Source of the DNA: Pseudovibrio exalbescens DSM 16456
Lineage (GTDB): Bacteria; Pseudomonadota; Alphaproteobacteria; Rhizobiales; Stappiaceae
DNA: 64,000 nt
Assembly (NCBI RefSeq): GCF_000422785.1
Contig: NZ_AUGS01000001.1
Span: 124,001-188,000, forward strand
Direction: 5' to 3'
Shown: one piece after another, positions 31,010-40,289 of the stretch
Position numbering within the stretch: position 1 is the stretch's first letter
How the letters are laid out: each line of letters begins with the position of its first letter
Position numbers and translations under genes: made by a program
Notes under the pieces: model-generated
The model's input: only the letters and a program-made list of their open reading frames with translations
Told to the model about the DNA's origin: nothing
Database searches by the model: none

Positions 31010-33106
31010 ATGGCGACGAAGGCGACGCAAGCTGAAGAAACACAGGAACCGGCAGCAGGTGGTGAAGGACAGGATGGTCCTTTGCTGGATCTGTCGGTCG
31101 CCGCCGTCAAGAAGATGATCAAGACCGCCAAGAAGCGCGGTTACGTCACCTATGACGAATTGAATGAAGTGCTTCCGCCTGAACAAGTCAGCTCCGAGCA
31201 GATTGAAGACACAATGTCCCTTCTCTCCGAGATGGGGATCAATGTGATCGAGGCTGAGGAAGCGGAAGAAAGCAAGGAAGAAGAAGTCGAGGGGGGCGAT
31301 CTTGTCGCTGCCTCCGGCACAGCCGTCGCCAAGACCACGACCACGCGTGAACCTGCTGACCGGACGGATGATCCGGTGCGCATGTACTTGCGCGAAATGG
31401 GGTCGGTTGAGCTTCTGTCCCGCGAGGGCGAAATTGCCATCGCCAAGCGTATCGAGGCTGGCCGCGAGGCCATGATCGCCGGCTTGTGCGAAAGTCCGCT
31501 TACCTTCCAGGCCATCATCATCTGGCGCGATGAGCTGAATGAAGGCAACGTTCTGTTGCGTGACATCATTGACCTTGATGCCACCTATGCAGGACCGGAT
31601 GTCAAGGCGGGTCCTTCTGATGAGGATCTGGAAGAACAGGAAGAAGCTGGTGCCGGCGAGGTGCCGGATGCCGTTCGCGATCGCGAAGAAAAAGAGCGCA
31701 AGAAGCGGGCAGCCGAAGGAGAGCAGACGCAGAAGGCCGAAGAGCCTAAGCGCGCGGCTCCAGCGGATGAGACCGGCGAAGCCACTGAAGGCGGCGAAGA
31801 CGGTACGGACGACGAAGATGATGACGACTACGAAGCCAATGTATCGTTGTCGGTCATGGAAGCCGAACTGAAGCCGAAGGTTGTCGAAACGTTCGACCGC
31901 ATCGCGGAAGACTACGCCAAGCTGCGCAAACTTCAGGATCAGCTGGTTGAAAACAAGCTGGCCAACAAGACCCTGTCGCCGTCTCAGGAGCGTCGTTACA
32001 AGAAGCTCAAGGACGACATCATTCAGGAAGTGAAGAGCCTGTCTCTCAATGCAAACCGCATTGAGGCACTGGTTCACCAGCTTTATGACATCAACAAGCG
32101 CTTGATGGGCTATGAAGGTCGTTTGCTGCGTCTGGCAGACAGTCACGGTGTCAACCGAGCTGAGTTCGTCAAATACTATCAGGGCAACGAGTTGGATCCG
32201 AACTGGATCCGCAAGGTTGCAAACCTGTCCACCCGTGGGTGGAAGAAGTTTGTTGCCAATGAAGGCGACATGATCCGCGAACTGCGCCAGGAAATTCAGA
32301 CGCTGGCAACGGAAACGGGCCTCGAAATCACCGAGTTCCGCAAGATCGTCTCCATGGTGCAGAAGGGCGAACGTGAAGCCCGCATCGCGAAAAAGGAAAT
32401 GGTGGAAGCCAACCTGCGTCTGGTTATCTCCATTGCCAAGAAATACACCAACCGTGGTCTGCAGTTTCTCGATCTGATTCAGGAAGGGAACATCGGCCTG
32501 ATGAAGGCGGTAGACAAGTTCGAATACCGCCGCGGTTACAAGTTCTCGACCTATGCCACATGGTGGATTCGTCAGGCGATCACCCGCTCTATTGCGGACC
32601 AGGCGCGGACAATCCGTATTCCGGTGCACATGATCGAGACGATCAACAAGATCGTGCGTACGTCTCGCCAGATGCTTCATGAAATCGGCCGCGAGCCGAC
32701 CCCGGAAGAGCTGGCAGAAAAGCTGCAGATGCCGCTTGAGAAAGTGCGCAAGGTTCTGAAGATCGCCAAGGAGCCGATCTCCCTTGAAACCCCGATCGGG
32801 GATGAGGAAGACAGCCATCTGGGTGACTTCATCGAGGACAAGAACGCGGTTCTTCCGATCGATGCGGCAATTCAGGCCAACCTGCGCGAAACCACAACGC
32901 GCGTTCTGGCCTCACTGACACCGCGTGAAGAACGTGTGCTGCGCATGCGCTTTGGTATCGGCATGAACACCGACCACACTCTGGAAGAGGTGGGGCAGCA
33001 GTTCTCCGTTACCCGTGAGCGTATTCGTCAGATTGAGGCGAAGGCACTGCGCAAGCTCAAGCATCCGTCCCGTTCGCGCAAACTGCGGTCGTTCCTCGAC
33101 AGCTGA
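31010..33106 (+). CDS. rpoD: RNA polymerase primary sigma factor RpoD
   Basis: The housekeeping sigma-70 factor that directs RNA polymerase to most promoters. Region 1.1 ([57 protein letters not shown]), a highly acidic non-conserved insert, region 2 ([49 protein letters not shown]), region 3 and region 4 ([30 protein letters not shown]) are all complete. The ATG at 31010 (MATKATQ) is chosen because GGAG lies six bases before it and alphaproteobacterial RpoD starts MATK; an upstream ATG at 30986 is less likely. The product is 698 residues. Confidence 0.98.
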   Translation: MATKATQAEETQEPAAGGEGQDGPLLDLSVAAVKKMIKTAKKRGYVTYDELNEVLPPEQVSSEQIEDTMSLLSEMGINVIEAEEAEESKEEEVEGGDLVAASGTAVAKTTTTREPADRTDDPVRMYLREMGSVELLSREGEIAIAKRIEAGREAMIAGLCESPLTFQAIIIWRDELNEGNVLLRDIIDLDATYAGPDVKAGPSDEDLEEQEEAGAGEVPDAVRDREEKERKKRAAEGEQTQKAEEPKRAAPADETGEATEGGEDGTDDEDDDDYEANVSLSVMEAELKPKVVETFDRIAEDYAKLRKLQDQLVENKLANKTLSPSQERRYKKLKDDIIQEVKSLSLNANRIEALVHQLYDINKRLMGYEGRLLRLADSHGVNRAEFVKYYQGNELDPNWIRKVANLSTRGWKKFVANEGDMIRELRQEIQTLATETGLEITEFRKIVSMVQKGEREARIAKKEMVEANLRLVISIAKKYTNRGLQFLDLIQEGNIGLMKAVDKFEYRRGYKFSTYATWWIRQAITRSIADQARTIRIPVHMIETINKIVRTSRQMLHEIGREPTPEELAEKLQMPLEKVRKVLKIAKEPISLETPIGDEEDSHLGDFIEDKNAVLPIDAAIQANLRETTTRVLASLTPREERVLRMRFGIGMNTDHTLEEVGQQFSVTRERIRQIEAKALRKLKHPSRSRKLRSFLDS

Positions 33107-33127
33107 TCGCGTGGGTCAAAAGACAAG

Positions 33128-33162
33128 AAAAAGGCCGGTTCTTCAGGAGCCGGCCTTTTTTG
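33128..33162. terminator. Bidirectional terminator after rpoD
   Basis: AAAAAGGCCGG, loop, CCGGCCTTTTTT. It lies 22 bases after rpoD and directly before the end of the converging MFS gene. Confidence 0.88.
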
Positions 33163-34629
33163 TCAACGGATGAGACTGGTCCGCAGCTTGAACGTGAACA
33201 GGGCGGCGATCCCTGCCAGCAGTGCCATTGTGCCAAACACCACTGGTCCAGCCTGTACGGCGGCTTCAGCAGTCACCAACTCGCTGGTGCCGGGGGCGGA
33301 CAGGCCCGAGATGGCGGCCAGCAGTGCTGAGAGGGCCGCGCCAATGGCAATACCGGCATTGGACAGTGTAGGCAGGATGCCAGAGGCGCGATCTCTGTCC
33401 TGATGGGAGGCGGAGAACATGACCGAGCGGGTAAGGAACTGGTTGCTGAGCCCGGAACCAAGGCCGGACAGGATGCACGATGCCACAAACAGGGGCAGTG
33501 AACCGGCCGCCAATGCAAGCGCCATGCTCGCCAGTGCCAGTGCAATGAAACTGATGCCAACGCAGATCAACAACGCGCGCTGGCGTACGTCCTGAACACT
33601 TGCGACGAACCATGCGGCCACGGTCCATGCGAAGGCCAGTGTGGCCATGGCATAGGCGGCTTCAGTAACGCCCAGTCCCCACAAGCTTTGCAAGATGGCA
33701 TTGCCGTAGACCATGCGCACGGATGAGGCCATGGCGATCAGCAACAGGATCCACATCACCAGCCCGATGATGCCGGAGAGCTGGAAGGCGGTTTTTGGAA
33801 TGAACGGGCTATGGGCTTTCCGGTCCCAGATTCGGACAAGCGCAAGAATGGTCAGCCCGATGACCAGATAGAGCGCCCCGGCGCCGATACTGCGCACTTC
33901 TCCAACAAAACTGATGGTCAAGACAGCAACTGCGATTAGCGCGAGGCGAGGTAACATGTCCATGTCCTTGCGCGAAGTTGCGGTCCGCTCACCATCTTCC
34001 CTGGGCATAACAACAGCTGCCAGCACCAGGAGCACGAAAACCAGTGGTAGATTGATGTAGTAGGCGGCCCGCCAGGACCAGGCCTCCGTCAACAAACCCG
34101 CTGCTACCGGCCCGATCCCTGCAGCAACAGCCCAAACAAGTGCGGTCAGGGAAAAAACGGTGGCCACAAGGCGCTCCGGATAGAGCTGGGGAATGACTGC
34201 ATAAATCACGGCAACAATCATGCCTTCTCCGAAACCTTGAAGGAAACGGCCGACGAGAAGCAGTTCCAGCGTTGCCGCCGCTCCAGCCAGTACGGATCCC
34301 GCGGCCAGAACGAGGCTCGCCATCACAAATAATTGGCGTGCGCCAAGACGGCCCTTGAACGTACCGGTCACTGTACCGGACAAGATGGAGGCGACTTGAA
34401 ACAGACTGAAGATCCAGAAGGCGCGTTCCTGACCGCCCACCTCACGAATAATGCTGGGCAGGATGGCATTTGAGACAATGCCATTGACTGCATGAGACCC
34501 AATGCCAAGACAGAGCAAAACACTGGGTAACAGATAGGGGGAAGAAGCCAGTTCCACGAAGGGGTGAACTGGTGGGGTGGGAGGCTGCAACGGTTGAGAC
34601 TGTTCGCTGCTGGAAACTGGGGTTGTCAT
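33163..34629 (-). CDS. MFS transporter, DHA2-like
   Basis: A 488-residue inner-membrane protein with 12-14 hydrophobic helices. Motif A-like TGTFKGRLGARQLFV after helix 2, VGRFLQGFGEGMIVAVIYAVIPQLYP in helix 4-5 and the motif C-like VAAGIGPVAAGLLTEAWSWRAAYYINLPLVFV fit MFS drug/proton antiporters. The Trp-Arg pair after motif C is typical of DHA2 exporters. The substrate is not known. The ATG at 34629 (MTTPVSSSE) is chosen; the extra upstream residues are Lys/Asn-rich and unlikely to be translated. Confidence 0.88.
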   Translation of the reverse strand: MTTPVSSSEQSQPLQPPTPPVHPFVELASSPYLLPSVLLCLGIGSHAVNGIVSNAILPSIIREVGGQERAFWIFSLFQVASILSGTVTGTFKGRLGARQLFVMASLVLAAGSVLAGAAATLELLLVGRFLQGFGEGMIVAVIYAVIPQLYPERLVATVFSLTALVWAVAAGIGPVAAGLLTEAWSWRAAYYINLPLVFVLLVLAAVVMPREDGERTATSRKDMDMLPRLALIAVAVLTISFVGEVRSIGAGALYLVIGLTILALVRIWDRKAHSPFIPKTAFQLSGIIGLVMWILLLIAMASSVRMVYGNAILQSLWGLGVTEAAYAMATLAFAWTVAAWFVASVQDVRQRALLICVGISFIALALASMALALAAGSLPLFVASCILSGLGSGLSNQFLTRSVMFSASHQDRDRASGILPTLSNAGIAIGAALSALLAAISGLSAPGTSELVTAEAAVQAGPVVFGTMALLAGIAALFTFKLRTSLIR

Positions 34630-35286
34630 GCGAAGCCTATTTGAAAAGGTTTTTATTTTTATATTCCGGCCAGATAAAAAAAGTAAAGTGTTTTTATATT
34701 TAACGCGGTCGACGTGCCTTTGCAGCGCCCCCACATGGCGTGCTTGTCCTTCGTCATGTTCTTGAGATCACACTGTGTTTCGTGCGCAGTCGCGGATAGC
34801 CAAGAAAAGTTATCCTCCCCCTAGAGAGCGTGTATAGGGTTGAGAGGTGCCCGCGAACGAGGGCCGCGTCGGACCGTCCGACGCGAGTCGTGGGCCAGAC
34901 GGGCCAATGGAAGGGGGTAACGCATCTTTCCAGAGGAGCCAGTGGAGCGTAACCCGAGCGAGGCCGCATGGTTCGGGGGGGTAGAGCCGTGTCAGGCGGG
35001 CGTACAGCGGTGGCAGGCAACTGCCTATCGCGTCTGTCAGGACCGGAATCGACGCTTCATGAAAATGTCTGGGCAAGGCGTGTTGCCGATGCCGAAGACT
35101 CATCTTTTACCAATGCGCAGGCATTGCCTGCACGCCTTGCCACTCCCGCCACGGCGGGCCTGTTTGAACGCCGCCGGCAGTGCCGAGTGGTGGTTTTCGT
35201 GCTGACTTTGGGGTTGGTGGGGCTGGATCCGCCGTTGGGTTTGCGTGTGCAGGCGGCCACTAGGTGCCTGCACACATGAAGGTGCC
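34630..35286. other. GC-rich, hairpin-rich intergenic region; candidate structured RNA
   Basis: No convincing protein-coding frame. Several stems lie close together: GCGTCGGA/TCCGACGC near 34868-34886 (inside an ACGA/TCGT outer stem), GGCC/GGCC just after, GGGTAACGC pairing with GCGTAACCC around 34915-34958 with one mismatch, and GGCAG/CTGCC near 35012. Clustered stable stems outside genes suggest a structured RNA on either strand. It did not match RNase P RNA, SRP RNA, tmRNA or the common riboswitches as far as I can tell by eye. Confidence 0.4.
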
Positions 35287-36156
35287 TCAAGCGGCGGCGC
35301 GGCCTTCTTCAACAGCCTCTTCGATGAACCGGGGCAGAGCAAAACTCGCCTTGTGTACCGCGGGGGTATAGTAGCGCGTTTTGATATCGGCTGCTGCAAA
35401 GCGCTTGGTCAAAACGTCAAGCGGTACGCTTTTGAGCCCTGGATTGTCCGTGGCCCAGCCGAACGCCATATGGCCGCCAACATAGGTGGGAATGGCGGCG
35501 ATGTAAGCGGAGGCCTCGGCAAAAATGCGAGAGAATCTGGCGATGCTTGTAACCAGTTCTTGCCGCTGCAGAAATGGCACGCCGTTCTGGGTGACCAACA
35601 AGCCGCCGGGCTTCAGACAGTTGTAAACACTGGCATAGAAGTCGTGCGAAAACAGAACCTCGCCGGGGCCAACAGGGTCGGTGGAGTCCACCAGAACCAC
35701 GTCGAACCGTTGATCGGTCTGCGTAAAGAATTTGGCCCCATCGGCGATCTTCAGGTGGAACCGGTCATCCTCAAAGACTGCAGAATTGAAGGTGGAGAAA
35801 TGTTCCTTGGAAAAATCAACGACGGATTCATCGATCTCAATTTGTGTCAGGGTCTCCACACAGCCGTGTTTGAGCACTTCCTCTGCCATGCCGCAATCGC
35901 CGCCACCCACAATGGCAACATGGCGCGCCGCGCCGTGGGCAAACAGGGGCACATGGGCCATCATCTCGTGATAGATGAATTCATCAGCGGTGGTCACCTG
36001 AGTGATGCCGTCCAGCATCAACACCTTGCCGAACGTGGCGTTGTCGAACAACACGAGATGTTGGTGGTCGCTGCGGTCTTCGTAGAGCACCTGATCGGTT
36101 TCGTAGGTCAGTTCGAAACCGTCATGCAGGACTTCGCTGAATGTGCGCGGGGCCAT
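35287..36156 (-). CDS. speE: Spermidine synthase
   Basis: SpeE moves the aminopropyl group of decarboxylated S-adenosylmethionine to putrescine. The 289-residue protein has the cofactor motif VAIVGGGDCGMAEEVLKH, the acidic IEIDESVVDFSKEHF, the catalytic Asp in VVLVDSTDPVGPGEVLFS, and the C-terminal barrel-adjacent FGWATDNPGLKS. Its ATG overlaps the stop of speD (TGATG), and GAGGTGA just upstream is a strong ribosome site, so the two genes are translationally coupled. Confidence 0.95.
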   Translation of the reverse strand: MAPRTFSEVLHDGFELTYETDQVLYEDRSDHQHLVLFDNATFGKVLMLDGITQVTTADEFIYHEMMAHVPLFAHGAARHVAIVGGGDCGMAEEVLKHGCVETLTQIEIDESVVDFSKEHFSTFNSAVFEDDRFHLKIADGAKFFTQTDQRFDVVLVDSTDPVGPGEVLFSHDFYASVYNCLKPGGLLVTQNGVPFLQRQELVTSIARFSRIFAEASAYIAAIPTYVGGHMAFGWATDNPGLKSVPLDVLTKRFAAADIKTRYYTPAVHKASFALPRFIEEAVEEGRAAA

Positions 36157-36680
36157 CAAGTCACCTCTTTGCCGCGCAGGAGTTCACTGACGCGGGTTTG
36201 TTCGGGTTTGAAGGCATCCTTGAGAATGTCAACGCAGCGCTCCGGGCGTGCGTCGCCACACATGAAGACGTCAAAGGCTGCGTAGCCGCATTCCGGCCAT
36301 GTGTGCACCGAGATATGGCTTTCCGCCAGAACGGCAACACCGCTCACGCCGGTGGGCTCGAAAGGATGAAGATGAATATGCAGCAGGGTGGCTCCGGCCG
36401 CTTCAACGCATTGTTTCAGCGTTTCCTCGATATACGCCTGGTCGTCCAGACGCGAGGCTTCGTAAAGATCAATGATCAAATGTGCGCCGGCGCACTGAAC
36501 GCCATCCCGCTCAATGAAATGATCAAGTCTGTCTTGTGCAGGCACAGTGGCCGCAATTGCGTGTTTCGTCAGTTCTTCCTTTTGGGTGGTGCTTCTTGGC
36601 TCGTCGAAGATGGTGGACTGCCGCACAGTCTCAGGAGCCGCCAAGTCCATCCCCAATTGAAAGAGGGCGTCGTCAGACAT
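36156..36680 (-). CDS. speD: Adenosylmethionine decarboxylase proenzyme
   Basis: SpeD decarboxylates S-adenosylmethionine, the step that supplies SpeE. It is a pyruvoyl enzyme made by self-cleavage: the conserved LAESHISVHTWPE has the cleavage site between Glu120 and Ser121. The conserved Cys is in CGYAAFDVFMCGDA. At 174 residues it is longer than the usual short bacterial form (about 120) because of about 50 extra N-terminal residues. The ATG at 36680 follows GGGGAG. A speD-speE operon implies spermidine is made from putrescine. Confidence 0.93.
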   Translation of the reverse strand: MSDDALFQLGMDLAAPETVRQSTIFDEPRSTTQKEELTKHAIAATVPAQDRLDHFIERDGVQCAGAHLIIDLYEASRLDDQAYIEETLKQCVEAAGATLLHIHLHPFEPTGVSGVAVLAESHISVHTWPECGYAAFDVFMCGDARPERCVDILKDAFKPEQTRVSELLRGKEVT

Positions 36681-36800
36681 CGCGCTCTCCCCAACCAGTA
36701 GATGTACCCCGGACCATTCCGGAAGGCCCTTCATTAACGGGAATCGATCTGAGGCTCAATGGGGAACTACGGGAAAATGGGTAGGTTTGTGCACAAAGTG

Positions 36801-36844
36801 CGCCATCCGACCTGCAAATTTCGGGGGCCGGATGGCGATTTTTT
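36801..36844 (+). terminator. Inverted repeat with T run between speD and the SIMPL gene
   Basis: Perfect nine-base arms CGCCATCCG (36801-36809) and CGGATGGCG (36829-36837), then ATTTTTT on the + strand. No + strand gene precedes it, so it may serve the minus-strand SIMPL gene without a good T run or block antisense transcription. Confidence 0.5.
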
Positions 36845-36864
36845 AGGGGGCAATGGCCAGCAGA

Positions 36865-37599
36865 TCAGTCTGCCAGTTCGAAGGTCAGAACAACATTTGC
36901 GGAAAGCTGCTCTTCACCGGCGGAGATCGGGGTGGCGCTGTCCATGCTCGCCCGGGCTGCGTACATGACTTCCGGACGCGGATAGTTGCCGGAGCCGCTT
37001 TCGTTGATGGACAGAACGTCGCCCAGCTCTTGGCCAGCGGCCTTGGCGTAAAGTTCGGCCTTTCTCAGGGCATCTGCAACGGCTTTGGTGCGGGCCTCGT
37101 CCATCTTGGCCTGCGGGTCGGATACGACGAAGCTGATCTGGCCCACGCTGTTGGCGCCGGCTTCAACCATGGAGGTCAAGAGGCTGCCGAGTTTGGAAAT
37201 GTCGTCTGCCTTGACCTCCACGCCGTTGGTGACCCGGTAGGCGAGAATTTCAGGCGCCTTGCCGGATTGGCGCGCTTCCGGGCTGTTGTCGTAAATCGGG
37301 TTGATTCCGAAACCGGAGGTTTGAATGGCTGTCTTTTCAATGCCGGCAGCTTCGATTTCGTCAATCAGAGCTTGCACCTTGGTGGAGTTCTCCGACAGAG
37401 CGGCCTGCGCGGTTTCGTTCTGTGTTACGACACGAGACACGACGATGGCCTGATCGGGCACCACGTTGACGGTGCCAACACCGGACACGGTGAGCGTGCG
37501 CGTGTCGTCGGTCTGGGCCATGGCAGGAAGCGTTGTGGTGACAACACTCAGGGCCAGAAGAGAGGAGAAGCCGACGCCGGCAAGCTTGGTGAATGACAT
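36865..37599 (-). CDS. SIMPL domain (DUF541) secreted protein
   Basis: A 244-residue protein with a signal peptide (residues 1-28, cleavage after AMAQ) and a SIMPL/DUF541 body: RTLTVSGVGTVNVVPDQAIVVSRVVTQNETAQAALSENSTKVQALIDEIEAAGIEKTAIQT and the later VRDPQAKMDEARTKAVADALRKAELYAKAAGQELGDVLSI-like region. Related proteins (BP26 of Brucella, YggE) are periplasmic or outer-membrane, form ring-like oligomers and reduce oxidative stress by an unknown mechanism. A single gene, with its own leader. Confidence 0.92.
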   Translation of the reverse strand: MSFTKLAGVGFSSLLALSVVTTTLPAMAQTDDTRTLTVSGVGTVNVVPDQAIVVSRVVTQNETAQAALSENSTKVQALIDEIEAAGIEKTAIQTSGFGINPIYDNSPEARQSGKAPEILAYRVTNGVEVKADDISKLGSLLTSMVEAGANSVGQISFVVSDPQAKMDEARTKAVADALRKAELYAKAAGQELGDVLSINESGSGNYPRPEVMYAARASMDSATPISAGEEQLSANVVLTFELAD

Positions 37600-37689
37600 A
37601 GTTCATGACCTCCATAGTCATTGAAAGGTGGGGGTGTAACTGTTCAAGAAAGAACGCGAGGATTGCGGCTTTACTCTGGCAGTCCCTTG

Positions 37690-38766
37690 TCAATTCAAGG
37701 ATTTTGTTTTGTCTTCCAAGAGGATGGGGTCTCCAACCTCGCCATTACCCGAAAACAGGATGGCAATGGGGCGGGTGGCGGGGAACTGAGCACAGACCAT
37801 GATGATGAACACCATGAGCGGCACACACAGCACCATGCCGATGACGCCCCAGATCGCCCCCCAGAAGCTGAGGGACAGGATGATGACCAACGGTGAAATG
37901 TTGAGGCTTGTTCCCATCAGGCGTGGGTCGATTATGCTTCCCAGCACGAACTGAATGGCGCCAAGTCCGATGGCCACAATCAAGAAACTGGTTAAATTGT
38001 CGAAGAACACCAAGGCAAACAGGCTGGCAAAGAAAACTGCAATCATGGAGCCGATGGTGGGAATGTAGTTCAGCATGAAGGTAATGAAGCCGAACAGTTC
38101 GGCATAAGGCAGTCCCACGGCCTTGAGCAAAGCGTATGTGAGGAATCCGGTGGCGAGGCTGATCGCGGTCTTGATGCCTACATAGTGGCGCATGCGTTGG
38201 CCAATTTCCCGACGGATGCCCAGAGCCAGGCGGGCCCGTTCCGGACGGTCGAAGAAGGCCTCGATTTTCCGATCGAACGTGCTTTCTTCAAAAATCATGA
38301 ACAGCACATAGACGATGATCAGTGTGCTGGACCCTGCGATCGTCGTCACGACGGTTGCGGCCTGCGAGATTGCTTGCCCTATGGAGAAGTTGGGGAAAAT
38401 ATCAGCCAAGCCAATGGGATGGTCCAGCTTCAACTGGGTAGAGATTGTAAGGAATACCTCATTGAGACGTTGCTGGTATTCCGGCGCGTCCATCGCCATT
38501 TGTTGCAGGCTTGAGGAAACGATGTCGAACACGAACTTGCCGGCGATGGTCATTCCGACAAGGGACAGCACAATGCCAAGGGGGCGGGGGACAAATCTGC
38601 CGATATAGGGAATGGCGCGCACTGCTTCTGCAAGGGAGGAAATCAAGTACCACAGGACGGAAGCAATGATCAGGGGGACCAGAATTGACCTGCCAATCAC
38701 GAGCAGCCACCCGGTTAGTGTAACAAGAACGAGGGTGAGCGTGAGTTTTAGCAGCGTGCTGTTCAT
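37690..38766 (-). CDS. AI-2E family transporter (PerM/TqsA type)
   Basis: A 358-residue inner-membrane protein with about eight hydrophobic helices: two at the N-terminus, a soluble central part, then the conserved YVLFMIFEESTFDRKIEAFF, YVGIKTAISLATGFLTYALLKAVGLPYAELFGFITFMLNYIPTIGSMIAVFF and the last helices around IIDPRLMGTSLNISPLVIILSLSFWGAIWGVIGMVLCVPL. The family includes the autoinducer-2 exporter TqsA and Na+/H+ antiporters; the substrate here is unknown. Confidence 0.93.
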   Translation of the reverse strand: MNSTLLKLTLTLVLVTLTGWLLVIGRSILVPLIIASVLWYLISSLAEAVRAIPYIGRFVPRPLGIVLSLVGMTIAGKFVFDIVSSSLQQMAMDAPEYQQRLNEVFLTISTQLKLDHPIGLADIFPNFSIGQAISQAATVVTTIAGSSTLIIVYVLFMIFEESTFDRKIEAFFDRPERARLALGIRREIGQRMRHYVGIKTAISLATGFLTYALLKAVGLPYAELFGFITFMLNYIPTIGSMIAVFFASLFALVFFDNLTSFLIVAIGLGAIQFVLGSIIDPRLMGTSLNISPLVIILSLSFWGAIWGVIGMVLCVPLMVFIIMVCAQFPATRPIAILFSGNGEVGDPILLEDKTKSLN

Positions 38767-39001
38767 TTAAGTACCCGTAATGGCGGCCATCTCTGGGGGT
38801 GCAGATTGGTAGACCGACCGATACATACAAGAGTTGGCCCTCGAAAGCATGAACTTCCTTCAAGAACATTGCAAATATGAGGAGGTGCGTACGCTTTGAT
38901 CTGTTTGAAGATTTCAACAGAAACTCACCTCTGTCAAAAACTCCTGTGAAACAAGGGTGTTTACTCACATAGGTGGGTTGGTATAGGAAGTTTGCAGGTA
39001 A

Positions 39002-39078
39002 GGGCCTGTAGCTCAACTGGTTAGAGCCGTCCGCTCATAACGGACTGGTTGGGGGTTCAAGTCCCTCCGGGCCTACCA
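39002..39078 (+). tRNA. tRNA with CAU anticodon (Ile2 or elongator Met)
   Basis: A 77-base cloverleaf including an encoded CCA: acceptor GGGCCTG/CGGGCCT (G1 pairs U72 by wobble), D arm with TAGCTCA...GGTTAGAGC, anticodon stem GTCCG/CGGAC around CTCATAA, and T arm GGGGG TTCAAGT CCCTC. The CAU anticodon could be the lysidine-modified isoleucine tRNA or elongator methionine tRNA; it is not initiator tRNA since the C1-A72 mismatch is absent. Its 3' part from 39060 is also the left attachment core of the mobile element, and the gene remains complete after integration. Confidence 0.9.
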
Positions 39079-40289
39079 CCTTCCCATTGCGGCGTTGAAA
39101 ATGCTGCATAATTTCCTCCAATAGTCCCACCGATGAAGTTGAACGGAAAAAGTGGGACATTTTTCGATCCTTGTTGAGCTATTTCTCGTTGTTCAAACGC
39201 TGCTTTTGCCAGGTGCTTTTGTTCGGCTGCTCTTGTATAGAAGCTCGCCATTTTGGGGTCAGTCCAACCAAATACGGCCATTAGCTGTCGTTCGGAAGCT
39301 CCTGCTTCCGCGAGGTTGGTGGCCGCGGTTTTCCTGATGCCATGACTGGTACAGTTCCGCAGGCCAGCCGCATCGCACCAATCGCGCATTTTGTTTCCAA
39401 AGCCGTTCGCGGTAAACGGTTTGCCTTGTTCTGTAAGGATGAATGTATTTTGGGTTCTGGGAACGCGCGCCAGAATCTCCTTGAGCGCCGGAGGGATGGG
39501 CAGTGTTAACTTGCCAGCGGCCCCCTTCTTGCTATCTCCTTTGGTTGGCACGAAGGTTATGCAATCTTCAGTAATGTTCGACCAACCAAGCTTTACAATG
39601 TCTGATTTTCGGATTCCCAAATTTATAAAGATTTCAAATGCTAAGCGAGCCTTAGTGCCAATCGGATGCTGGCTTCGAAACTGAGCTACCTCTTTTTTTG
39701 TCCAAGCGTGATAGCCAGCCGACTCATTCATGTATTTGATCCCCTTTGCAGGGTTACTTTCAATGGGGAAGCGCTTCTTGATGCTGTCTGCCTCCATCGC
39801 CCAGTAATAAAGCTTCTTCACGTATTTCACGAGCTTGTCAGCAGCTGCGGGTGTCTTCCTTTTTTGAAGCTGATGACCTTCCAAGTGTTCTTTTTCAAGC
39901 CTTTGAAAAGGAAGGCCACCAACAAAATCACAATAGTTGTCGAGGACACTTCTTCGATCTGCTTGGGTGCTTGGGGCGTATTCGTGGAATGTTTTTGATT
40001 TGTAAAATTGCTCGACCAACCAACCCAAGGTGCCTGGCTCCCAAGCCGTGCGATTGTTTGGTTGTTGCTTGAGTTTCCCAGAAACCACTGCATGGTATTC
40101 CTCAGAAAACTCGCGGGTTAGGTTGCCATTTTGATCATAAATCTCAGCCCTGACCCTGTGCTTCTTCGCACCGGGCAGGCGAATGTAAACACGAATGTTC
40201 CCATGTCGGTCAACATCAACAGAAGTGTATTTGAAGGGGAGGGCCCTGCCTCTACCCGATTGTTTTGTCGAAAGGGTTTTCTTTTTCAT
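39057..40289 (-). CDS. int: Tyrosine recombinase (site-specific integrase)
   Basis: A 410-residue phage-type integrase that inserts and excises the element. The catalytic residues are Arg227 (NLGIRKSD), a Lys in the beta-hairpin near 250, His316 and Arg319 (HGIRK), Trp342 in the place of the second His, and the nucleophile Tyr351 (SFYTRA). An N-terminal arm-binding domain and a SAM-like core-binding domain (GTLGWLVEQFYKS...) precede it. The ATG at 40289 has GAGGGA eight bases upstream and overlaps the excisionase-like gene. The last nine sense codons (402-410, WEGGRPGGT) lie inside the attachment core and the stop codon lies just beyond it, in the tRNA. Confidence 0.95.
   Translation of the reverse strand: MKKKTLSTKQSGRGRALPFKYTSVDVDRHGNIRVYIRLPGAKKHRVRAEIYDQNGNLTREFSEEYHAVVSGKLKQQPNNRTAWEPGTLGWLVEQFYKSKTFHEYAPSTQADRRSVLDNYCDFVGGLPFQRLEKEHLEGHQLQKRKTPAAADKLVKYVKKLYYWAMEADSIKKRFPIESNPAKGIKYMNESAGYHAWTKKEVAQFRSQHPIGTKARLAFEIFINLGIRKSDIVKLGWSNITEDCITFVPTKGDSKKGAAGKLTLPIPPALKEILARVPRTQNTFILTEQGKPFTANGFGNKMRDWCDAAGLRNCTSHGIRKTAATNLAEAGASERQLMAVFGWTDPKMASFYTRAAEQKHLAKAAFEQREIAQQGSKNVPLFPFNFIGGTIGGNYAAFSTPQWEGGRPGGT
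39060..39086 (+). repeat. Left attachment core attL (27-bp direct repeat)
   Basis: Begins AGTCCCTCCGGG and ends CACCTTCCCA, identical to 51371-51397. It covers the 3' half of the tRNA T arm, the acceptor 3' strand, CCA and eight bases beyond. Confidence 0.95.
39148..39159. repeat. Inverted repeat AAAAGTGGGACA, left copy (possible integrase arm site)
   Basis: AAAAGTGGGACA here and its reverse complement TGTCCCACTTTT at 51328-51339 lie 61 and 31 bases inside the two cores. Paired sites at the ends of an element are typical for integrase arm-type binding. Confidence 0.5.

Noticed and set aside
30746-32818. 690-residue minus-strand frame opposite rpoD
   Set aside because: It is the antisense shadow of rpoD; its His/Leu/Phe-rich sequence mirrors the codons of the real gene.
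34780-35060. Known housekeeping RNA (RNase P, tmRNA, SRP RNA) in the GC-rich gap
   Set aside because: The conserved motifs of these RNAs, such as the GAGGAAAGTCCGGGC block of RNase P, were not found.
34942-35205. 87-residue + strand frame in the GC-rich gap
   Set aside because: Arg/Cys/Trp-rich random-looking sequence without ribosome site; the region looks more like structured RNA.
35245-36285. 346-residue + strand frame opposite speE
   Set aside because: Antisense to a well-conserved operon with clear coupled starts on the other strand.
39002-39078. Initiator tRNA-Met
   Set aside because: The acceptor lacks the C1-A72 mismatch and the anticodon stem lacks three consecutive G-C pairs.
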